Source: Paracoccaceae bacterium (GTDB lineage: Bacteria; Pseudomonadota; Alphaproteobacteria; Rhodobacterales; Rhodobacteraceae). Taken from it: DNA of 64,000 bases. A program made the translations under genes and the position numbers. The notes below the pieces were generated by a model. The model was not told the DNA's origin and made no database searches. It was given only the letters and a program-made list of their open reading frames with translations. The DNA lies in contig WGNF01000007.1 in NCBI GenBank assembly GCA_016124615.1, forward strand, positions 124,001-188,000, written 5' to 3'. Positions 18,451-27,451 of the stretch are shown here, one piece after another (position 1 is the stretch's first letter; every line of letters begins with the position of its first letter).

Positions 18451-19280
18451 CCGAGGCCCTGCATTGCCTTGGCCGCATCGGCGATGGCCGGGGCGTTCGG
18501 ATAGCGCACCGAGACCTGACCCAGCGTCGTGCAGGCGTCCTGCGTCTGCCCCAGCTTGCCAAGGCTGATGCCAAGTCTGGTCAGCGCGTCGGGCGCCTTC
18601 GGCCCCTTGGGATAGCTTGAAAAGCTGTCGAGGTACGCGCGCGCGGCATTCGCCGTGTCGCCCGACGTCGTCAACGCCTCGCCGCGGTAGAACAGCGCCT
18701 CGCCTGTCAGCGGGCCGCCGGTGTAGGTCTGCGCAAAGGTCGCGAACAGGTCGGCGGCAGAACGGAAATTGCCGCCGTCATAGGCCGCCTTGGCCGCGTC
18801 GAAGTCGCTTTTCTCGCTGACCGCAAGCTCTGGCCCGTTAGAGGCCGGTTGCGTCGGCGCCACGGGTGCGACCGTGGTGCCGCCGGTCGCGCCACCCAGC
18901 GGCGCGGTCTTGCCCAGCTTGGTCGGGTCGCCGCCCTGCGCCTCGGTCAGTCGGTATTGCAGGTCGCCTATCCGGTTCGTGCCGTCGGCGACCACGCGGT
19001 TGATGCGGTTTTGCAGGTCTTCGGTCTGCCCCGTCAGGCTTTGCAGCGCCGCCTCGATCGCGTCGAGGCGGGACTGCGCCGTATTGCTGGCGGGCGCCTG
19101 CACCGAGGTTGCGCCGGTCGCCGCCAGTTCCTGCTTGAGGCTGTTCACCTCGGCCTGCACGGTTTGCAGATCGGTCTGGATGTCGGCCAGCGTCTGCTTC
19201 TTCGACTGCCCGAAGGCGGCGCCCGAAAGCGCCGCGGCCAAGACCAGAGCGGTCGCCGAAACTTTCACCAGCCGGTGCAT
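18441..19280 (-). CDS. cpoB: CpoB (YbgF), Tol-Pal system coordinator
   Basis: This periplasmic protein links Tol-Pal function with peptidoglycan synthesis during division. The 279-residue product has a signal peptide ending near A-F-G-Q-S, a coiled-coil region (about 30-105, with T-D-L-Q-T-V-Q-A-E-V and R-L-D-A-I-E heptads), a low-complexity linker rich in G, T, P and A (about 120-155), and a C-terminal TPR domain (about 160-278, with F-D-A-A-K-A-A-Y and L-G-I-S-L-G-K-L-G). It lies 10 bases after pal and overlaps tilS by 10 bases. Confidence 0.9.
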   Translation of the reverse strand: MHRLVKVSATALVLAAALSGAAFGQSKKQTLADIQTDLQTVQAEVNSLKQELAATGATSVQAPASNTAQSRLDAIEAALQSLTGQTEDLQNRINRVVADGTNRIGDLQYRLTEAQGGDPTKLGKTAPLGGATGGTTVAPVAPTQPASNGPELAVSEKSDFDAAKAAYDGGNFRSAADLFATFAQTYTGGPLTGEALFYRGEALTTSGDTANAARAYLDSFSSYPKGPKAPDALTRLGISLGKLGQTQDACTTLGQVSVRYPNAPAIADAAKAMQGLGCQ

Positions 19281-19290
19281 CCGCGCCCCC

Positions 19291-19824
19291 TTAACCGTTC
19301 AGGCCCTGAGACAGCACGGTAACCGCGCGGCGGTTCTGCGACCAGCAGGACTCGTCGTCGCAGGTCGCCACCGGGCGTTCCTTGCCGTAGCTGATGGTCT
19401 TGATCCGACCAGCCCGGACGCCTTGCGACACCAGGAACTCCTGCACCGTTCCGGCGCGACGGGCCCCCAGCGCGATGTTGTATTCGCGGGTGCCGCGTTC
19501 ATCGGCATGGCCTTCGACGATGATCGCATAGTCCGGATACTTGTTCAGCCACTGTGCCTGCGCCGTCAGGATTTGCTGTGCCTCGGGGGTCAGCGTGCTC
19601 TGGTCTTCCAGGAACAGCACGCGATCCCCCACGGACTGGTTGAAATAGGCGACCGAGGCCGGGTTGCTGGCATCGCCCAGCCCCTGGCTGGAGATGCCGC
19701 CAGCACCGCCCGCGCCGCCCATGCCGTTCGCCCCGGCGCCGCCATTGGCGTAGCGGTTGGGGTTGTTGCACGCCGCCAGCCCGAGGGCCGCCACCAGCAG
19801 CAACGCCTTGTTGAAGTTCAGCAT
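19291..19824 (-). CDS. pal: Pal, peptidoglycan-associated lipoprotein
   Basis: Pal anchors the outer membrane to peptidoglycan and binds TolB. The 177-residue product has a lipoprotein signal with lipobox L-A-A-C (Cys19), a glycine-rich linker (about 25-45), and an OmpA-like domain with E-G-H-A-D-E-R-G-T-R-E-Y-N and R-R-A-V near the end. A hairpin (CGGCCGT 19877-19883 with ACGGCCG 19892-19898) lies in the 80-base gap between tolB and pal and could tune the high expression of pal relative to tolB. Confidence 0.93.
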   Translation of the reverse strand: MLNFNKALLLVAALGLAACNNPNRYANGGAGANGMGGAGGAGGISSQGLGDASNPASVAYFNQSVGDRVLFLEDQSTLTPEAQQILTAQAQWLNKYPDYAIIVEGHADERGTREYNIALGARRAGTVQEFLVSQGVRAGRIKTISYGKERPVATCDDESCWSQNRRAVTVLSQGLNG

Positions 19825-19904
19825 GACCTCATTCCTTTGTGTTCACGGGCCGTTTGACCCACCATAACATGATTGCCGGCCGTTGTAACCGACGGCCGTC
19901 GGGT

Positions 19905-21233
19905 TCAGGGAAGCAGCGGACCCCAGGCCGGGTCAGAGGCGGGGCCATCCGTCGGCACGCGCTTGAGGTTGCGGCCCGAGATATCGACGGAATAAATCTG
20001 CGGCGCACTGTCGGCACCGGCGGCCTCGCGGGTGAACATGATCACGCGGCCATTCGGCGCCCAGGTCGGGCCCTCGTCAAGGAACGACGCGGTGAGCAGG
20101 CGTTCCTCGCTGCCGTCGGTCTTCATCACGCCGATGTAGAAGCGGCCATCGTTCTGCTTGGTGAAGGCGATCAGATCACCGCGCGGCGACCAGACCGGCG
20201 TGGCGTATTTGCCCGCGCCAAAGCTGATCCGCGTCGGCTCGCCGCCGCCCGCCGACATCACGTAGATCTGCTGCTCGCCCGAGCGGTCGCTTTCAAACAC
20301 GATCTTCGAGCCGTCCGGCGAATAGCTCGGCGCCGTCTCGATCGAGGGCGCATTGGTCAGCCGCCGGGCGGTGCCCGACGCGAGGTCGATCGAATAAAGG
20401 TCGGTATTGCCAGCCTGTTCCAGCGAGAACACGGCCGACCGGCCATCGGGCGAAAACCGCGGCGCAAAGGTCATCGTGCCGGGCTGGTCGTCCAGCTGCT
20501 GCTGCTGCAGCGTCGCCATGTCCATGACGTAGATATGCGGAAAGCCGGACTTGTAGCTGACATAGATGATCCGCTTGCCATCGGGCGAAAACCGCGGCGC
20601 CAGCACGATCGAGCTGTTGTCGGTCAGGTAGGTGGTGTTGGCCCCGTCATAGTCCATCAGGCCCAGCCGCATCTGGCGCTGCGCCTTTGGCCCGCTTTCC
20701 GAGACGAAGACCACGCGGCTGTCGAAATAACCGCCTTCGCCGGTGATCCGGCTGTAGACAGCGTCCGCAACCTTGTGCCCCATCCGCCGCCAGGTCGTCA
20801 CCGGGCCGACGAACTGCAACCCCTCGCCCATCGGCGCGCCGGAAAACACGTCGAACAGGCGGAACTTCACCACCACCTTGTCGCCCTGCACGCTGACCGC
20901 CCCGGTGATCAGCGCCTGCGCATTGATCGCCTTCCAGTCGGCGTATTGCACCGGCGCATCGAAGCTGCTCACCTTGCTGATGAAGGCGGTCGCGGGGATC
21001 TGGCGAAAGAGGCCGGTTCCGGTCAGGTCGTCGGCGATTACCTGGCTGATGTCGGTCGCGGCCTTGGCGCCCGCCGGATTCTCGGCGATGAAGGTCGGCA
21101 GGGCGTAGGGCATCGGTTCGATCACCCCCTGCGTCAGCTCCAGCCGCAAGGGCGCCGCCCCGCTTGGTGGAACCAGCACCGCAGCCTGCAAGACAAGGGT
21201 AAGGGCGATCGCGAGGGGCCGAGCAAACGTCAT
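19905..21233 (-). CDS. tolB: TolB, periplasmic beta-propeller of the Tol-Pal system
   Basis: TolB connects TolA to Pal in the periplasm. The 442-residue product has a cleavable signal peptide (M-T-F-A-R-P-L-A, cut near S-G-A-A-P), an N-terminal alpha/beta domain (about 30-160), and a six-bladed propeller recognised by repeated S-P-D-G-x-x-I/A-x-F segments at intervals of about 43 residues. The start ATG 21233 overlaps the tolA stop as ATGA; an ATG 48 bases upstream would disrupt the signal peptide. Confidence 0.94.
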   Translation of the reverse strand: MTFARPLAIALTLVLQAAVLVPPSGAAPLRLELTQGVIEPMPYALPTFIAENPAGAKAATDISQVIADDLTGTGLFRQIPATAFISKVSSFDAPVQYADWKAINAQALITGAVSVQGDKVVVKFRLFDVFSGAPMGEGLQFVGPVTTWRRMGHKVADAVYSRITGEGGYFDSRVVFVSESGPKAQRQMRLGLMDYDGANTTYLTDNSSIVLAPRFSPDGKRIIYVSYKSGFPHIYVMDMATLQQQQLDDQPGTMTFAPRFSPDGRSAVFSLEQAGNTDLYSIDLASGTARRLTNAPSIETAPSYSPDGSKIVFESDRSGEQQIYVMSAGGGEPTRISFGAGKYATPVWSPRGDLIAFTKQNDGRFYIGVMKTDGSEERLLTASFLDEGPTWAPNGRVIMFTREAAGADSAPQIYSVDISGRNLKRVPTDGPASDPAWGPLLP

Positions 21234-22456
21234 TTGAGCCTCATTCCGTCCGGGTTGAATACCATTTCGATGTCGCGCCACTGGTCATATCGGTCTGGCG
21301 GCAGGTTGAACCCGATCTGGCTGCTGCCGCGCAGGATCGAGATGCGTGCCTTTTCGAATGCTGCCCTCACCGCCGCGTCGTCGCTACTGCCGCTGGACGA
21401 CAAGAGCTTTACCGAGGCCGGGATCACCGATCCATCCTGATTCAGCGAGAACGCGACGGTGACCGTGACATTTGCCGCAGCCGACCCCGGATCGACGATC
21501 CAGGTGTTGCGCAGCGCCGACAAGAGCCCGCTGGTCTGGCCCGCGGTCAGCGGCGGGCCAGAGGATTTCGTCGGCGCGGCATCGGCGGTCTGGCCGCTGC
21601 CGCCGCCACCATCGGCCGCCGCCAGTGCTGCCGCCATCGCCGACGCGGTGGACGAGGCCGCGGGTTTGGCGGGCTTGGCCGGTTTGGCGCCGCTGTCGCT
21701 TTTCGCCGCTGAGTCCGGTTTGGCGGCGGCATCGGCGGTTGCCGCATCCGGCGCCGGGGTGGCGGGGGCCGGAGGCGTCGGCCGGTTCAGCGGACGCGGG
21801 CTCGCCTTCGGCGCCAGTTGCGGCGCGCCGTTGGTGGCGGCGTCCGGCGCCTTGGTTTCCGGCACGATCTGCGTCGCCGCCTCTTTCGGCGCTGCGGCCT
21901 CTTTCGGCGGCTTCGGCGCGGGCGTCGGGGTCGCGTCGGGCGCGACCTCGGGCTGCGGCACGTCGGCGACCTTCACGTCGGGCTTCGGCGCAGGTGCGGG
22001 CGTCGGCGCCACCCGCGGCGCGGGCTTCGGCGGCGGCGCCGGGCTGACCTGCGGCGCGGGGGCCGGTTCCGGCGGCGGGGTCGGCGCGGGCGGCGGGGTC
22101 GGGTCGACCTTGGCCGGGGCCGACGGCTTCTTCGGCACCGCGGGCTTGGCATCCGCCTTCGGCTCTGGCGTCGGTTTCGGCGCGGGCTCGGGTTTCGGCG
22201 CCGCCTCGGCCTTCGGCGCGGGTGCGGGCGCGGTTTCGCTGGCGTCGGGCTTGGGGGTCGCCACGTCGGTCTGCGGTTTGCCCGGCGGTGGCGAGGCGGC
22301 GGCCGACATCTGGGCAAGGTCGGCGCTCGACAGCAGCGACACGTCCGATGTCAGGATCGGCGGCGCCTCATGGCTTGCCACCAGCAGCCCCCCGAAAAGA
22401 AGCCACAGGATCAGGCCAAGATGCCCGATACCAGAAATGATGTAGCCCGTCCGCAT
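21230..22456 (-). CDS. tolA: TolA, membrane-spanning energy transducer
   Basis: TolA carries proton-motive force from TolQR to TolB-Pal. The 408-residue product has one N-terminal membrane helix (about 4-28, [14 protein letters not shown]), a very long low-complexity stretch rich in Pro, Ala and Lys (about 55-300) that should span the periplasm, and a C-terminal globular domain with [12 protein letters not shown] and F-E-K-A-R-I-S-I. The proline-rich rather than helical Lys/Ala-rich spacer is typical of alphaproteobacteria. Confidence 0.9.
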   Translation of the reverse strand: MRTGYIISGIGHLGLILWLLFGGLLVASHEAPPILTSDVSLLSSADLAQMSAAASPPPGKPQTDVATPKPDASETAPAPAPKAEAAPKPEPAPKPTPEPKADAKPAVPKKPSAPAKVDPTPPPAPTPPPEPAPAPQVSPAPPPKPAPRVAPTPAPAPKPDVKVADVPQPEVAPDATPTPAPKPPKEAAAPKEAATQIVPETKAPDAATNGAPQLAPKASPRPLNRPTPPAPATPAPDAATADAAAKPDSAAKSDSGAKPAKPAKPAASSTASAMAAALAAADGGGGSGQTADAAPTKSSGPPLTAGQTSGLLSALRNTWIVDPGSAAANVTVTVAFSLNQDGSVIPASVKLLSSSGSSDDAAVRAAFEKARISILRGSSQIGFNLPPDRYDQWRDIEMVFNPDGMRLK

Positions 22457-22468
22457 GATGGGTTCGGC

Positions 22469-22945
22469 CTAGCCGCCGCTGCCATTGAGCTTGGGTCCGT
22501 CGGGGTCGGTGACAAGGCCGATGTCGCGGAACCCGCCCGCGTTCAACGCCCCCATCACCTGCGCCACGCGCGAATAGGGAATGCTGCCGTCGGCCCGCAG
22601 ATAGACCTTCTTGTCGGCCCGCTCGGTTGAAATCGCCTGCAGCTTCGGGATCAGCGCGGTCGCGTCGATCTCGGTCGTCTGCAGCATGATCTTGCCATCC
22701 GGCGCCAGCGTGATGGTCAGCGGCTCTTCCTTCTCGGTCGGCAGCGCGGTCGCTGCCGTTTTAGGCAGCTTGATCGGCACGCCCACCGTCAAGAGCGGCG
22801 CCGCCACCATGAAGATGATCAGCAGCACCAGCATCACGTCGACGAAGGGCGTGATGTTGATTTCCGCCATCACACGGCTGCGCCTGCGCCGCCCACGGCC
22901 CCGGCGTCCACCGCCGCCGCCGCTCTGGATGACCCCCGCGCCCAT
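22469..22945 (-). CDS. tolR: TolR, proton-channel subunit of the Tol-Pal system
   Basis: The 158-residue product has a basic, glycine-rich N-terminus (about 5-25), then E-I-N-I-T-P-F-V-D-V-M-L-V-L-L, where the aspartate inside the single membrane helix is the proton-conducting residue of the ExbD/TolR family, and a periplasmic domain with Y-L-R-A-D. It starts four bases after the tolQ stop and ends 12 bases before tolA. Confidence 0.94.
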   Translation of the reverse strand: MGAGVIQSGGGGGRRGRGRRRRSRVMAEINITPFVDVMLVLLIIFMVAAPLLTVGVPIKLPKTAATALPTEKEEPLTITLAPDGKIMLQTTEIDATALIPKLQAISTERADKKVYLRADGSIPYSRVAQVMGALNAGGFRDIGLVTDPDGPKLNGSGG

Positions 22946-22948
22946 CGC

Positions 22949-23644
22949 TCAGGCGTCCAGCTGGCGCGAGAGGATGGTGGCGAATTCGTCGGCGAAGGCT
23001 TCGTAGCCCGAAACCACGCGGTCGCTGTCGGCGGACAGCTTGTTGTAGAAGATCACCGCCGGAATCGCAGCCAGCAGCCCCAGCCCGGTCGACAGCAGCG
23101 CCTCGGCGATGCCGGGCGCGACCACGGCCAGGTTGGTGTTCTGGCTGATCGCGATTTCCTCGAAGGCGTGCTTGATGCCCCAGACGGTGCCGAAGAGGCC
23201 AACAAACGGCGCGGTAGAGCCGACCGTGGCCAGGAATGCCAACCCGGCGTTCAGCCCTTCGGCCTCTTTCGCGATCGCCACATCCATCGAGCGGTCGATG
23301 CGCGCCTGCGCCCCGGCGATCAGCCCGCCATCCTGCCGGTGGCTGCGCCGCCATTCCAGCATCCCCGAGGCAAAGATCTTCTCGGATGCGCCTTCGGGCT
23401 GGCTGCCGATCTTCTCGAACAGCTCGTCCAGCGGCTCACCCGACCAGAAGGCGCGGTCGAACACCGTCGCCTCGCCGCGCGCGCGGCGGTAGGTGATGTG
23501 CTTCTGGATGATGATCGACCAAGACCAGAACGACGCGATGATCAGAATGATCATCACGATCTGCACGGTCACGGTGGCCCGCGCAAACAGCGCGAGCATT
23601 GAAAAGTCGAGCGCCTGCGCGTTCGCAAGTGTCGTGGTATCCAT
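22949..23644 (-). CDS. tolQ: TolQ, MotA/ExbB-family proton-channel subunit
   Basis: This 231-residue membrane protein has three membrane segments (about 18-40, 130-155 and 170-195) and the family signature G-S-T-A-P-F-V-G-L-F-G-T-V-W-G-I. It forms the motor with TolR in the inner membrane. A good sigma-70 promoter lies directly upstream at 23698-23727, between ybgC and tolQ, so tolQ can be expressed separately from ybgC. Confidence 0.95.
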   Translation of the reverse strand: MDTTTLANAQALDFSMLALFARATVTVQIVMIILIIASFWSWSIIIQKHITYRRARGEATVFDRAFWSGEPLDELFEKIGSQPEGASEKIFASGMLEWRRSHRQDGGLIAGAQARIDRSMDVAIAKEAEGLNAGLAFLATVGSTAPFVGLFGTVWGIKHAFEEIAISQNTNLAVVAPGIAEALLSTGLGLLAAIPAVIFYNKLSADSDRVVSGYEAFADEFATILSRQLDA

Positions 23645-23697
23645 GATGCCTGCTCAATCCAGATCGGCCGCTCTCACGGCGGCATTCGTTAGCACTG

Positions 23698-23727
23698 ATT
23701 CTATCTGTGTTTTAGGGCAAATGCCAA
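23698..23727 (-). promoter_or_regulatory. Promoter of tolQ
   Basis: On the minus strand TTGGCA (23727-23722) and TAGAAT (23703-23698) are separated by 18 bases, close to the sigma-70 consensus, about 54 bases upstream of the tolQ ATG. It lies in the 103-base gap after ybgC. Confidence 0.6.
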
Positions 23728-23747
23728 CACATGCGTGTGACCCTGCC

Positions 23748-24149
23748 TCAAGATTGCTGCATTCCTGCCATGCGTTGGCGGATCACCGCCGGAACCCGCG
23801 CCGCACCCGCCGTGCCAAGGCAGACCAGCGTCACTCGCGCCGCGAAAAGCCGCTCGGCCCCGCGCAGTACGGCCTGGTCCAGCACGATCCGCGCGCCGGT
23901 CAGCGCGTGCAGCGTGGTCTCCACCTCCAGCAGGTCGTCAAAGCGGGCGGGCGCAAGGTAGTCCGCCTCCAGCCGCCGCACCGCGAAGACGATCCCCTGC
24001 TCGGCCTTCAGCCGCACCTGATCGACGCCCAGCCCGCGCACCCACTCGCTGCGCGCGCGCTCGATGAATTTCAGGTAGTTCGCGTAATAGACGATCCCGG
24101 CCAGATCGGTGTCTTCGTAATAGACGCGAAGCGGAAAGCGATGGCTCAT
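23748..24149 (-). CDS. ybgC: YbgC, Tol-Pal-associated acyl-CoA thioesterase
   Basis: This hotdog-fold thioesterase of 133 residues is usually encoded at the head of tol-pal operons and acts on acyl-CoA or acyl-ACP at the membrane. The catalytic segment Y-Y-E-D-T-D-L-A-G-I-V-Y-Y-A-N-Y (about 9-24) with its aspartate is intact, followed by E-R-A-R-S-E-W. It overlaps the upstream unknown gene by four bases (ATGA). Confidence 0.92.
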   Translation of the reverse strand: MSHRFPLRVYYEDTDLAGIVYYANYLKFIERARSEWVRGLGVDQVRLKAEQGIVFAVRRLEADYLAPARFDDLLEVETTLHALTGARIVLDQAVLRGAERLFAARVTLVCLGTAGAARVPAVIRQRMAGMQQS

Positions 24150-24769
24150 GGCGCCGCCCCCACCCGCGCCGCCAGCCGAAGCGCGTGGCTTGCATCCCGC
24201 GCCGCGACCGGCAGCACCGGATCGTAGCCCGCGCGGATCACCGCGGCGATCTCGGGGCGCAGGACGACCCGCCCACCCGCCTCGGCCAGCATCGGGCGAT
24301 CCCGGAAGGCGGCATCGGACCAGAGCAGGATCACCTGCGCCGCCTGTGCCAGCGCCAGCACCTCGGCCGGTTCGGCCGACAGCGCCGCATCCATCCGCAG
24401 GAACACGAACCCAGCCCGGATCGCGCCCTGCGGATCGAAGCGGAAACCGCGGTACTGGTTCGCCCCCGCCGCCGCCAGCCGCGCCAGCAGCGGCCCGAGG
24501 TCGGGCACCATACGCTGAAGCGTCGGCACCGCGGCCAGATCGGCCCAGTCGCGGCAGAAGAACACCATCAGATTGGCGCCCAGTTCGGGGTCGGTTTCGG
24601 CCATCCGGTGCCCGGCCAGCATCACCACCGCCTCGATCGCGCCCTTCACGACCGCAAGCGTGGCATCCTCGACGCCGAACACCACCGGCACGATCGGCTG
24701 CCCCCAGCGCGCGAAGCGATAGGCACCGTCCGCACGCGTGAAAAGCGCCGCCACTTCATCCGCTGTCAT
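24146..24769 (-). CDS. Conserved-looking protein of unknown function between ruvB and ybgC
   Basis: The product, starting at ATG 24769 (M-T-A-D-E-V-A-A-L-F), has 207 residues, is soluble, and shows no motif I recognise. Segments such as G-A-N-L-M-V-F-F-C-R-D-W and N-Q-Y-R-G-F-R-F-D-P stand out. It overlaps ybgC by ATGA and so is coupled to the tol genes. An in-frame extension to 24877 only translates the AT-rich inverted repeat upstream and is not credible. Its function is not predictable from sequence. Confidence 0.65.
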   Translation of the reverse strand: MTADEVAALFTRADGAYRFARWGQPIVPVVFGVEDATLAVVKGAIEAVVMLAGHRMAETDPELGANLMVFFCRDWADLAAVPTLQRMVPDLGPLLARLAAAGANQYRGFRFDPQGAIRAGFVFLRMDAALSAEPAEVLALAQAAQVILLWSDAAFRDRPMLAEAGGRVVLRPEIAAVIRAGYDPVLPVAARDASHALRLAARVGAAP

Positions 24770-24804
24770 CGCGCCCCTCCTGCACCCTGGAACCGCTCCG
24801 CGGG

Positions 24805-24875
24805 GAGTATTTTTGCCAGAAAGAAACGGCAAGCACCGAGTCTGCCCCTGCGGCCTCTTCCTGGCAAAAATACTC
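24805..24875. repeat. Long inverted repeat with AT-rich arms between ruvB and the unknown gene
   Basis: GAGTATTTTTGCCAG (24805-24819) and CTGGCAAAAATACTC (24861-24875) are perfect 15-base complements separated by 41 bases. The T5/A5 core contrasts strongly with the surrounding GC-rich DNA. The arm resembles a short element that I remember as frequent between genes in Rhodobacteraceae, but I could not check that. It could form a 15-bp RNA stem after ruvB. Confidence 0.8.
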
Positions 24876-24907
24876 ATTCTGAAGGCTTCCGACCGCGCCG
24901 CGCCGGG

Positions 24908-25936
24908 CTATTTGCCGAACAGGTCCGATTGCCCCGGCAGTTTCGGCGCCTCGATCCCCAGATGGCGCCAGGCCTTTTGCGCCAGCATCCGGCCGCGCGG
25001 GGTGCGCTGGATCAGGCCCTGCTGCAACAGGAAGGGCTCGATCACCTCCTCGATCGCGTCACGGCTTTCGCTCAGTGCGGCCGAGATCGTTTCTACCCCC
25101 ACCGGCCCGCCGCCATAGTTTTCGGCCAAGAGCGACAGATAGCGCCGGTCGGCGCCGTCGAGCCCGAGGTGATCGACGCCGAGCCGGGTCAGCGAACTGT
25201 CGGCGATCTGGCGCGTCAGCGTACCGTCGCCTTCGACCAGCGCGAAATCCACCACCCGGCGCAGAAGCCGCCCGGCAATGCGGGGCGTGCCGCGCGCGCG
25301 CTTGGCGATTTCCCGGCAGCCGTCGGAGGCGGCCGGGATGTTCAAGAGCCGCGCGCCACGGGTGACGATCTCGTGCAACTCGTCCTCGGTGTAGAACTGC
25401 AACCGGGTGGGGATGCCGAAGCGGTCGCGCAGCGGCGTGGTCAAGAGGCCCAGCCGCGTGGTGGCGCCGACCAGCGTGAAGGGCTGCAACTCGATCCGCA
25501 CGGTGCGCGCGGCGGGGCCCTCGCCGATGACGAGGTCCAGCGCGAAATCCTCCAGCGCGGGGTAAAGCACCTCCTCCACCGCCGGGTTCAGGCGGTGGAT
25601 CTCGTCGATGAACAGCACGTCGCGCGGCTCAAGGTTGGTCAGGATCGCCGCCAGATCGCCCGCCTTGGCCAGCACCGGGCCAGAGGTCATGCGGAACCCC
25701 ACGCCCAATTCGCGCGCCATGATCTGCGCCAGCGTGGTCTTGCCGAGGCCGGGCGGGCCGTGGAACAGCGTGTGGTCCATCGCCTCGCCGCGCATCTTCG
25801 CGCTGTCGATGAAGACGCGCAGGTTGGCGCGCGCCTCTGCCTGACCGATGAAATCCTCCAGCCGCTGCGGGCGCAGGGCGCGGTCGGCATCCTCGGGCAG
25901 CGGGTCCGGGCGCAGGGCGGGATCGGGTGTGGCCAT
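24908..25936 (-). CDS. ruvB: RuvB, Holliday-junction branch-migration helicase
   Basis: RuvB is the AAA+ motor that drives branch migration with RuvA. The 342-residue product has [11 protein letters not shown] at the N-terminus, Walker [11 protein letters not shown], Walker [10 protein letters not shown], the sensor I/II segments A-T-T-R-L-G-L-L-T and a winged-helix C-terminus. It starts 3 bases after ruvA. The inverted repeat at 24805-24875 separates it from the next gene. Confidence 0.97.
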   Translation of the reverse strand: MATPDPALRPDPLPEDADRALRPQRLEDFIGQAEARANLRVFIDSAKMRGEAMDHTLFHGPPGLGKTTLAQIMARELGVGFRMTSGPVLAKAGDLAAILTNLEPRDVLFIDEIHRLNPAVEEVLYPALEDFALDLVIGEGPAARTVRIELQPFTLVGATTRLGLLTTPLRDRFGIPTRLQFYTEDELHEIVTRGARLLNIPAASDGCREIAKRARGTPRIAGRLLRRVVDFALVEGDGTLTRQIADSSLTRLGVDHLGLDGADRRYLSLLAENYGGGPVGVETISAALSESRDAIEEVIEPFLLQQGLIQRTPRGRMLAQKAWRHLGIEAPKLPGQSDLFGK

Positions 25937-25939
25937 CCG

Positions 25940-26617
25940 TTACCCTTTCGGCGCCAGCAGTTTCAGGGCGGCGCGGATCAGCGCGGCCGTGTCGGCCTCG
26001 GGCGATCCGGCGGCGACGGTGGCAACCGCCTGCGCCGCCTCGCCCTGACCGTAGCCAAGGTTGATCAGCGCCGACAGCGCATCGGCGGTGTGCATCGCGC
26101 GCGTTTCTGCTGCGGCCGGTTCGGCGGGCCTCGCCGTGCGGCGCCTCTGCGGGGTGGCCGCCTCGCCTGCGGGCAGCGTCGCGGGCGCCGACAGGGTGGC
26201 GCCCAGCGCCATCACGCCCGGCGCCTTGGCCTTCAGTTCCAGCACCACGCGCTGCGCGATCTTGGGGCCGACGCCGGGCGCCGCCTTGATCGCCGTCACG
26301 TCACCCAGCGCGATGGCACGCGATACGCCTTCGGCCCCGAGGGTGCCGAGGATCGCCAGCGCCGCCTTGGCCCCAACGCCCTGCACCGTCATCAGAAGCC
26401 GGTGCCACTCTTTCTCCAGCAGCGTCGGAAAGCCGAAAAGCTGCAGCAGATCCTCGCGCACCAGAAGCTCGGTATAAAGCGCGACCGCCTCGCCCAACCC
26501 CGGCATCTGCGCCAGCGTCCGGTCGGAGACGTGGACGATGTAGCCGACCCCGCGCACGTCGATCAGCACATGGTCCGGCCCGCGATGGTCAAGGATGCCC
26601 GCGATCCGCCCGATCAT
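25940..26617 (-). CDS. ruvA: RuvA, Holliday-junction DNA-binding protein
   Basis: RuvA binds four-way junctions and loads RuvB. The product is 225 residues, starting at ATG 26617 with M-I-G-R-I-A-G-I-L, followed by helix-hairpin-helix signatures [13 protein letters not shown] and [11 protein letters not shown], a variable linker (about 140-175) and the C-terminal RuvB-binding helix bundle. The start overlaps the ruvC stop as ATGA. The frame stays open far upstream, but that part is antisense or out of frame to ruvC. Confidence 0.95.
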   Translation of the reverse strand: MIGRIAGILDHRGPDHVLIDVRGVGYIVHVSDRTLAQMPGLGEAVALYTELLVREDLLQLFGFPTLLEKEWHRLLMTVQGVGAKAALAILGTLGAEGVSRAIALGDVTAIKAAPGVGPKIAQRVVLELKAKAPGVMALGATLSAPATLPAGEAATPQRRRTARPAEPAAAETRAMHTADALSALINLGYGQGEAAQAVATVAAGSPEADTAALIRAALKLLAPKG

Positions 26618-27126
26618 CGCGCCGCCTCCGCCCGCGCCAGAGCGGCGGCAAAGCGGCCAGCCGACTGCATGTGATGTGCGTGGCAGATCGCCACCGCCAG
26701 CGCGTCGGCCGCGTCCGGCCCGGCGATGTCGACCCCCGGCAGGTGCAGCCGGACCATATGGTCGATTTGAACCTTGGCGGCGTGACCGACGCCGACAACC
26801 GTCTTTTTCACCGCGTTCGGGGCATACTCGCCAACCTCGAGCCCCGCCTGCGCCGGAACCAGCAGCGCGATGCCGCGCGCCTGCCCCAGCTTCAGCGTGG
26901 CAACGCCGTCCTTGTTGACGAAGGTCAGTTCCACCGCGGCCGTGTCGGGGGCGTATTGGCGCACCACATCGGTCAACTGGCTGTGCAGAGTCAGCAGCCG
27001 TGGCGCCAGATCGCCCGAATCGGAATGGCAGATTCCGTTCGCGACATGAGTCAGTCGCGATCCCACGACGTCGATCAGACCCCAGCCGAGGTTTCGCAAA
27101 CCGGGGTCGATCCCCAAAACCCGCAT
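26614..27126 (-). CDS. ruvC: RuvC, Holliday-junction resolvase
   Basis: RuvC cuts Holliday junctions symmetrically. The 170-residue product has the RNase H-like catalytic residues: D7 in G-I-D-P-G-L-R-N, a glutamate in A-A-V-E-L-T-F-V, and the C-terminal aspartates in G-P-D-A-A-D-A-L-A. It heads the ruvCAB operon. A one-mismatch LexA box lies 37-51 bases upstream. Confidence 0.95.
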   Translation of the reverse strand: MRVLGIDPGLRNLGWGLIDVVGSRLTHVANGICHSDSGDLAPRLLTLHSQLTDVVRQYAPDTAAVELTFVNKDGVATLKLGQARGIALLVPAQAGLEVGEYAPNAVKKTVVGVGHAAKVQIDHMVRLHLPGVDIAGPDAADALAVAICHAHHMQSAGRFAAALARAEAAR

Positions 27127-27162
27127 GCTGCCTCACTGCCCTGTTGCTTTTCTGACGCAGTA

Positions 27163-27177
27163 GCACGAATAGCGAAC
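27163..27177. promoter_or_regulatory. Near-consensus LexA box upstream of ruvCAB
   Basis: Read on the minus strand this is GTTC-N7-GTGC, one mismatch from the alphaproteobacterial LexA consensus GTTC-N7-GTTC, ending 37 bases before the ruvC start. ruvCAB is a common SOS target in alphaproteobacteria, but with one mismatch the sequence evidence alone is weak. Confidence 0.35.
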
Positions 27178-27339
27178 ATCCACCAGAGTCATCGCCCCGG
27201 CGGGTGGCGCCACACTTCCGCCACAAACCGACCGGCGCAGAGGCGAAAAACGCCCCTCCCCATGCCGAAAGCGACGCCGCGTTCACGCCGCCGACATCTT
27301 CATTTCACCCTTGTTTCATTGGGCGCCAGCCATGCGCGC

Positions 27340-27360
27340 GCTGCATGTGGGACATGCAGC
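27340..27360. promoter_or_regulatory. Perfect palindrome upstream of the DUF1127 gene
   Basis: GCTGCATGT (27340-27348) and ACATGCAGC (27352-27360) flank GGG. The dyad lies 92 bases before the DUF1127 start and has the form of a dimeric repressor or activator site. No regulator gene is adjacent. Confidence 0.5.
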
Positions 27361-27451
27361 GGGGTCGGCTTGTTTCCTCAAACCGCCAAGACTAATTGCG
27401 CCTCATCGAAACAACGCCTGAAGATCAGGCACTCTGAAAAGGATATCCGCC

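Larger units (their letters stand above)
27127..27451. other. 325-bp non-coding region between divergent ruvC and the DUF1127 gene
   Basis: I find no credible gene here. The ruvC side holds a near-LexA box (27163-27177). The other side holds a perfect palindrome with 9-base arms (27340-27360) and AT-richer DNA (27360-27440) that should contain the promoter of the DUF1127 gene, whose ribosome site AAAAGGAT precedes ATG 27452. The central part shows only a short GGCG-AAAAA-CGCC repeat near 27242. Confidence 0.6.

Noticed and set aside
24770..24877. N-terminal extension of the unknown gene before ybgC
   Set aside because: It only translates the AT-rich inverted repeat and gives no continuous family-like sequence.
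26618..27286. In-frame upstream extension of ruvA
   Set aside because: RuvA begins M-I-G-R-I at 26617; the extension reads through ruvC in another frame and has no similarity to any RuvA part.
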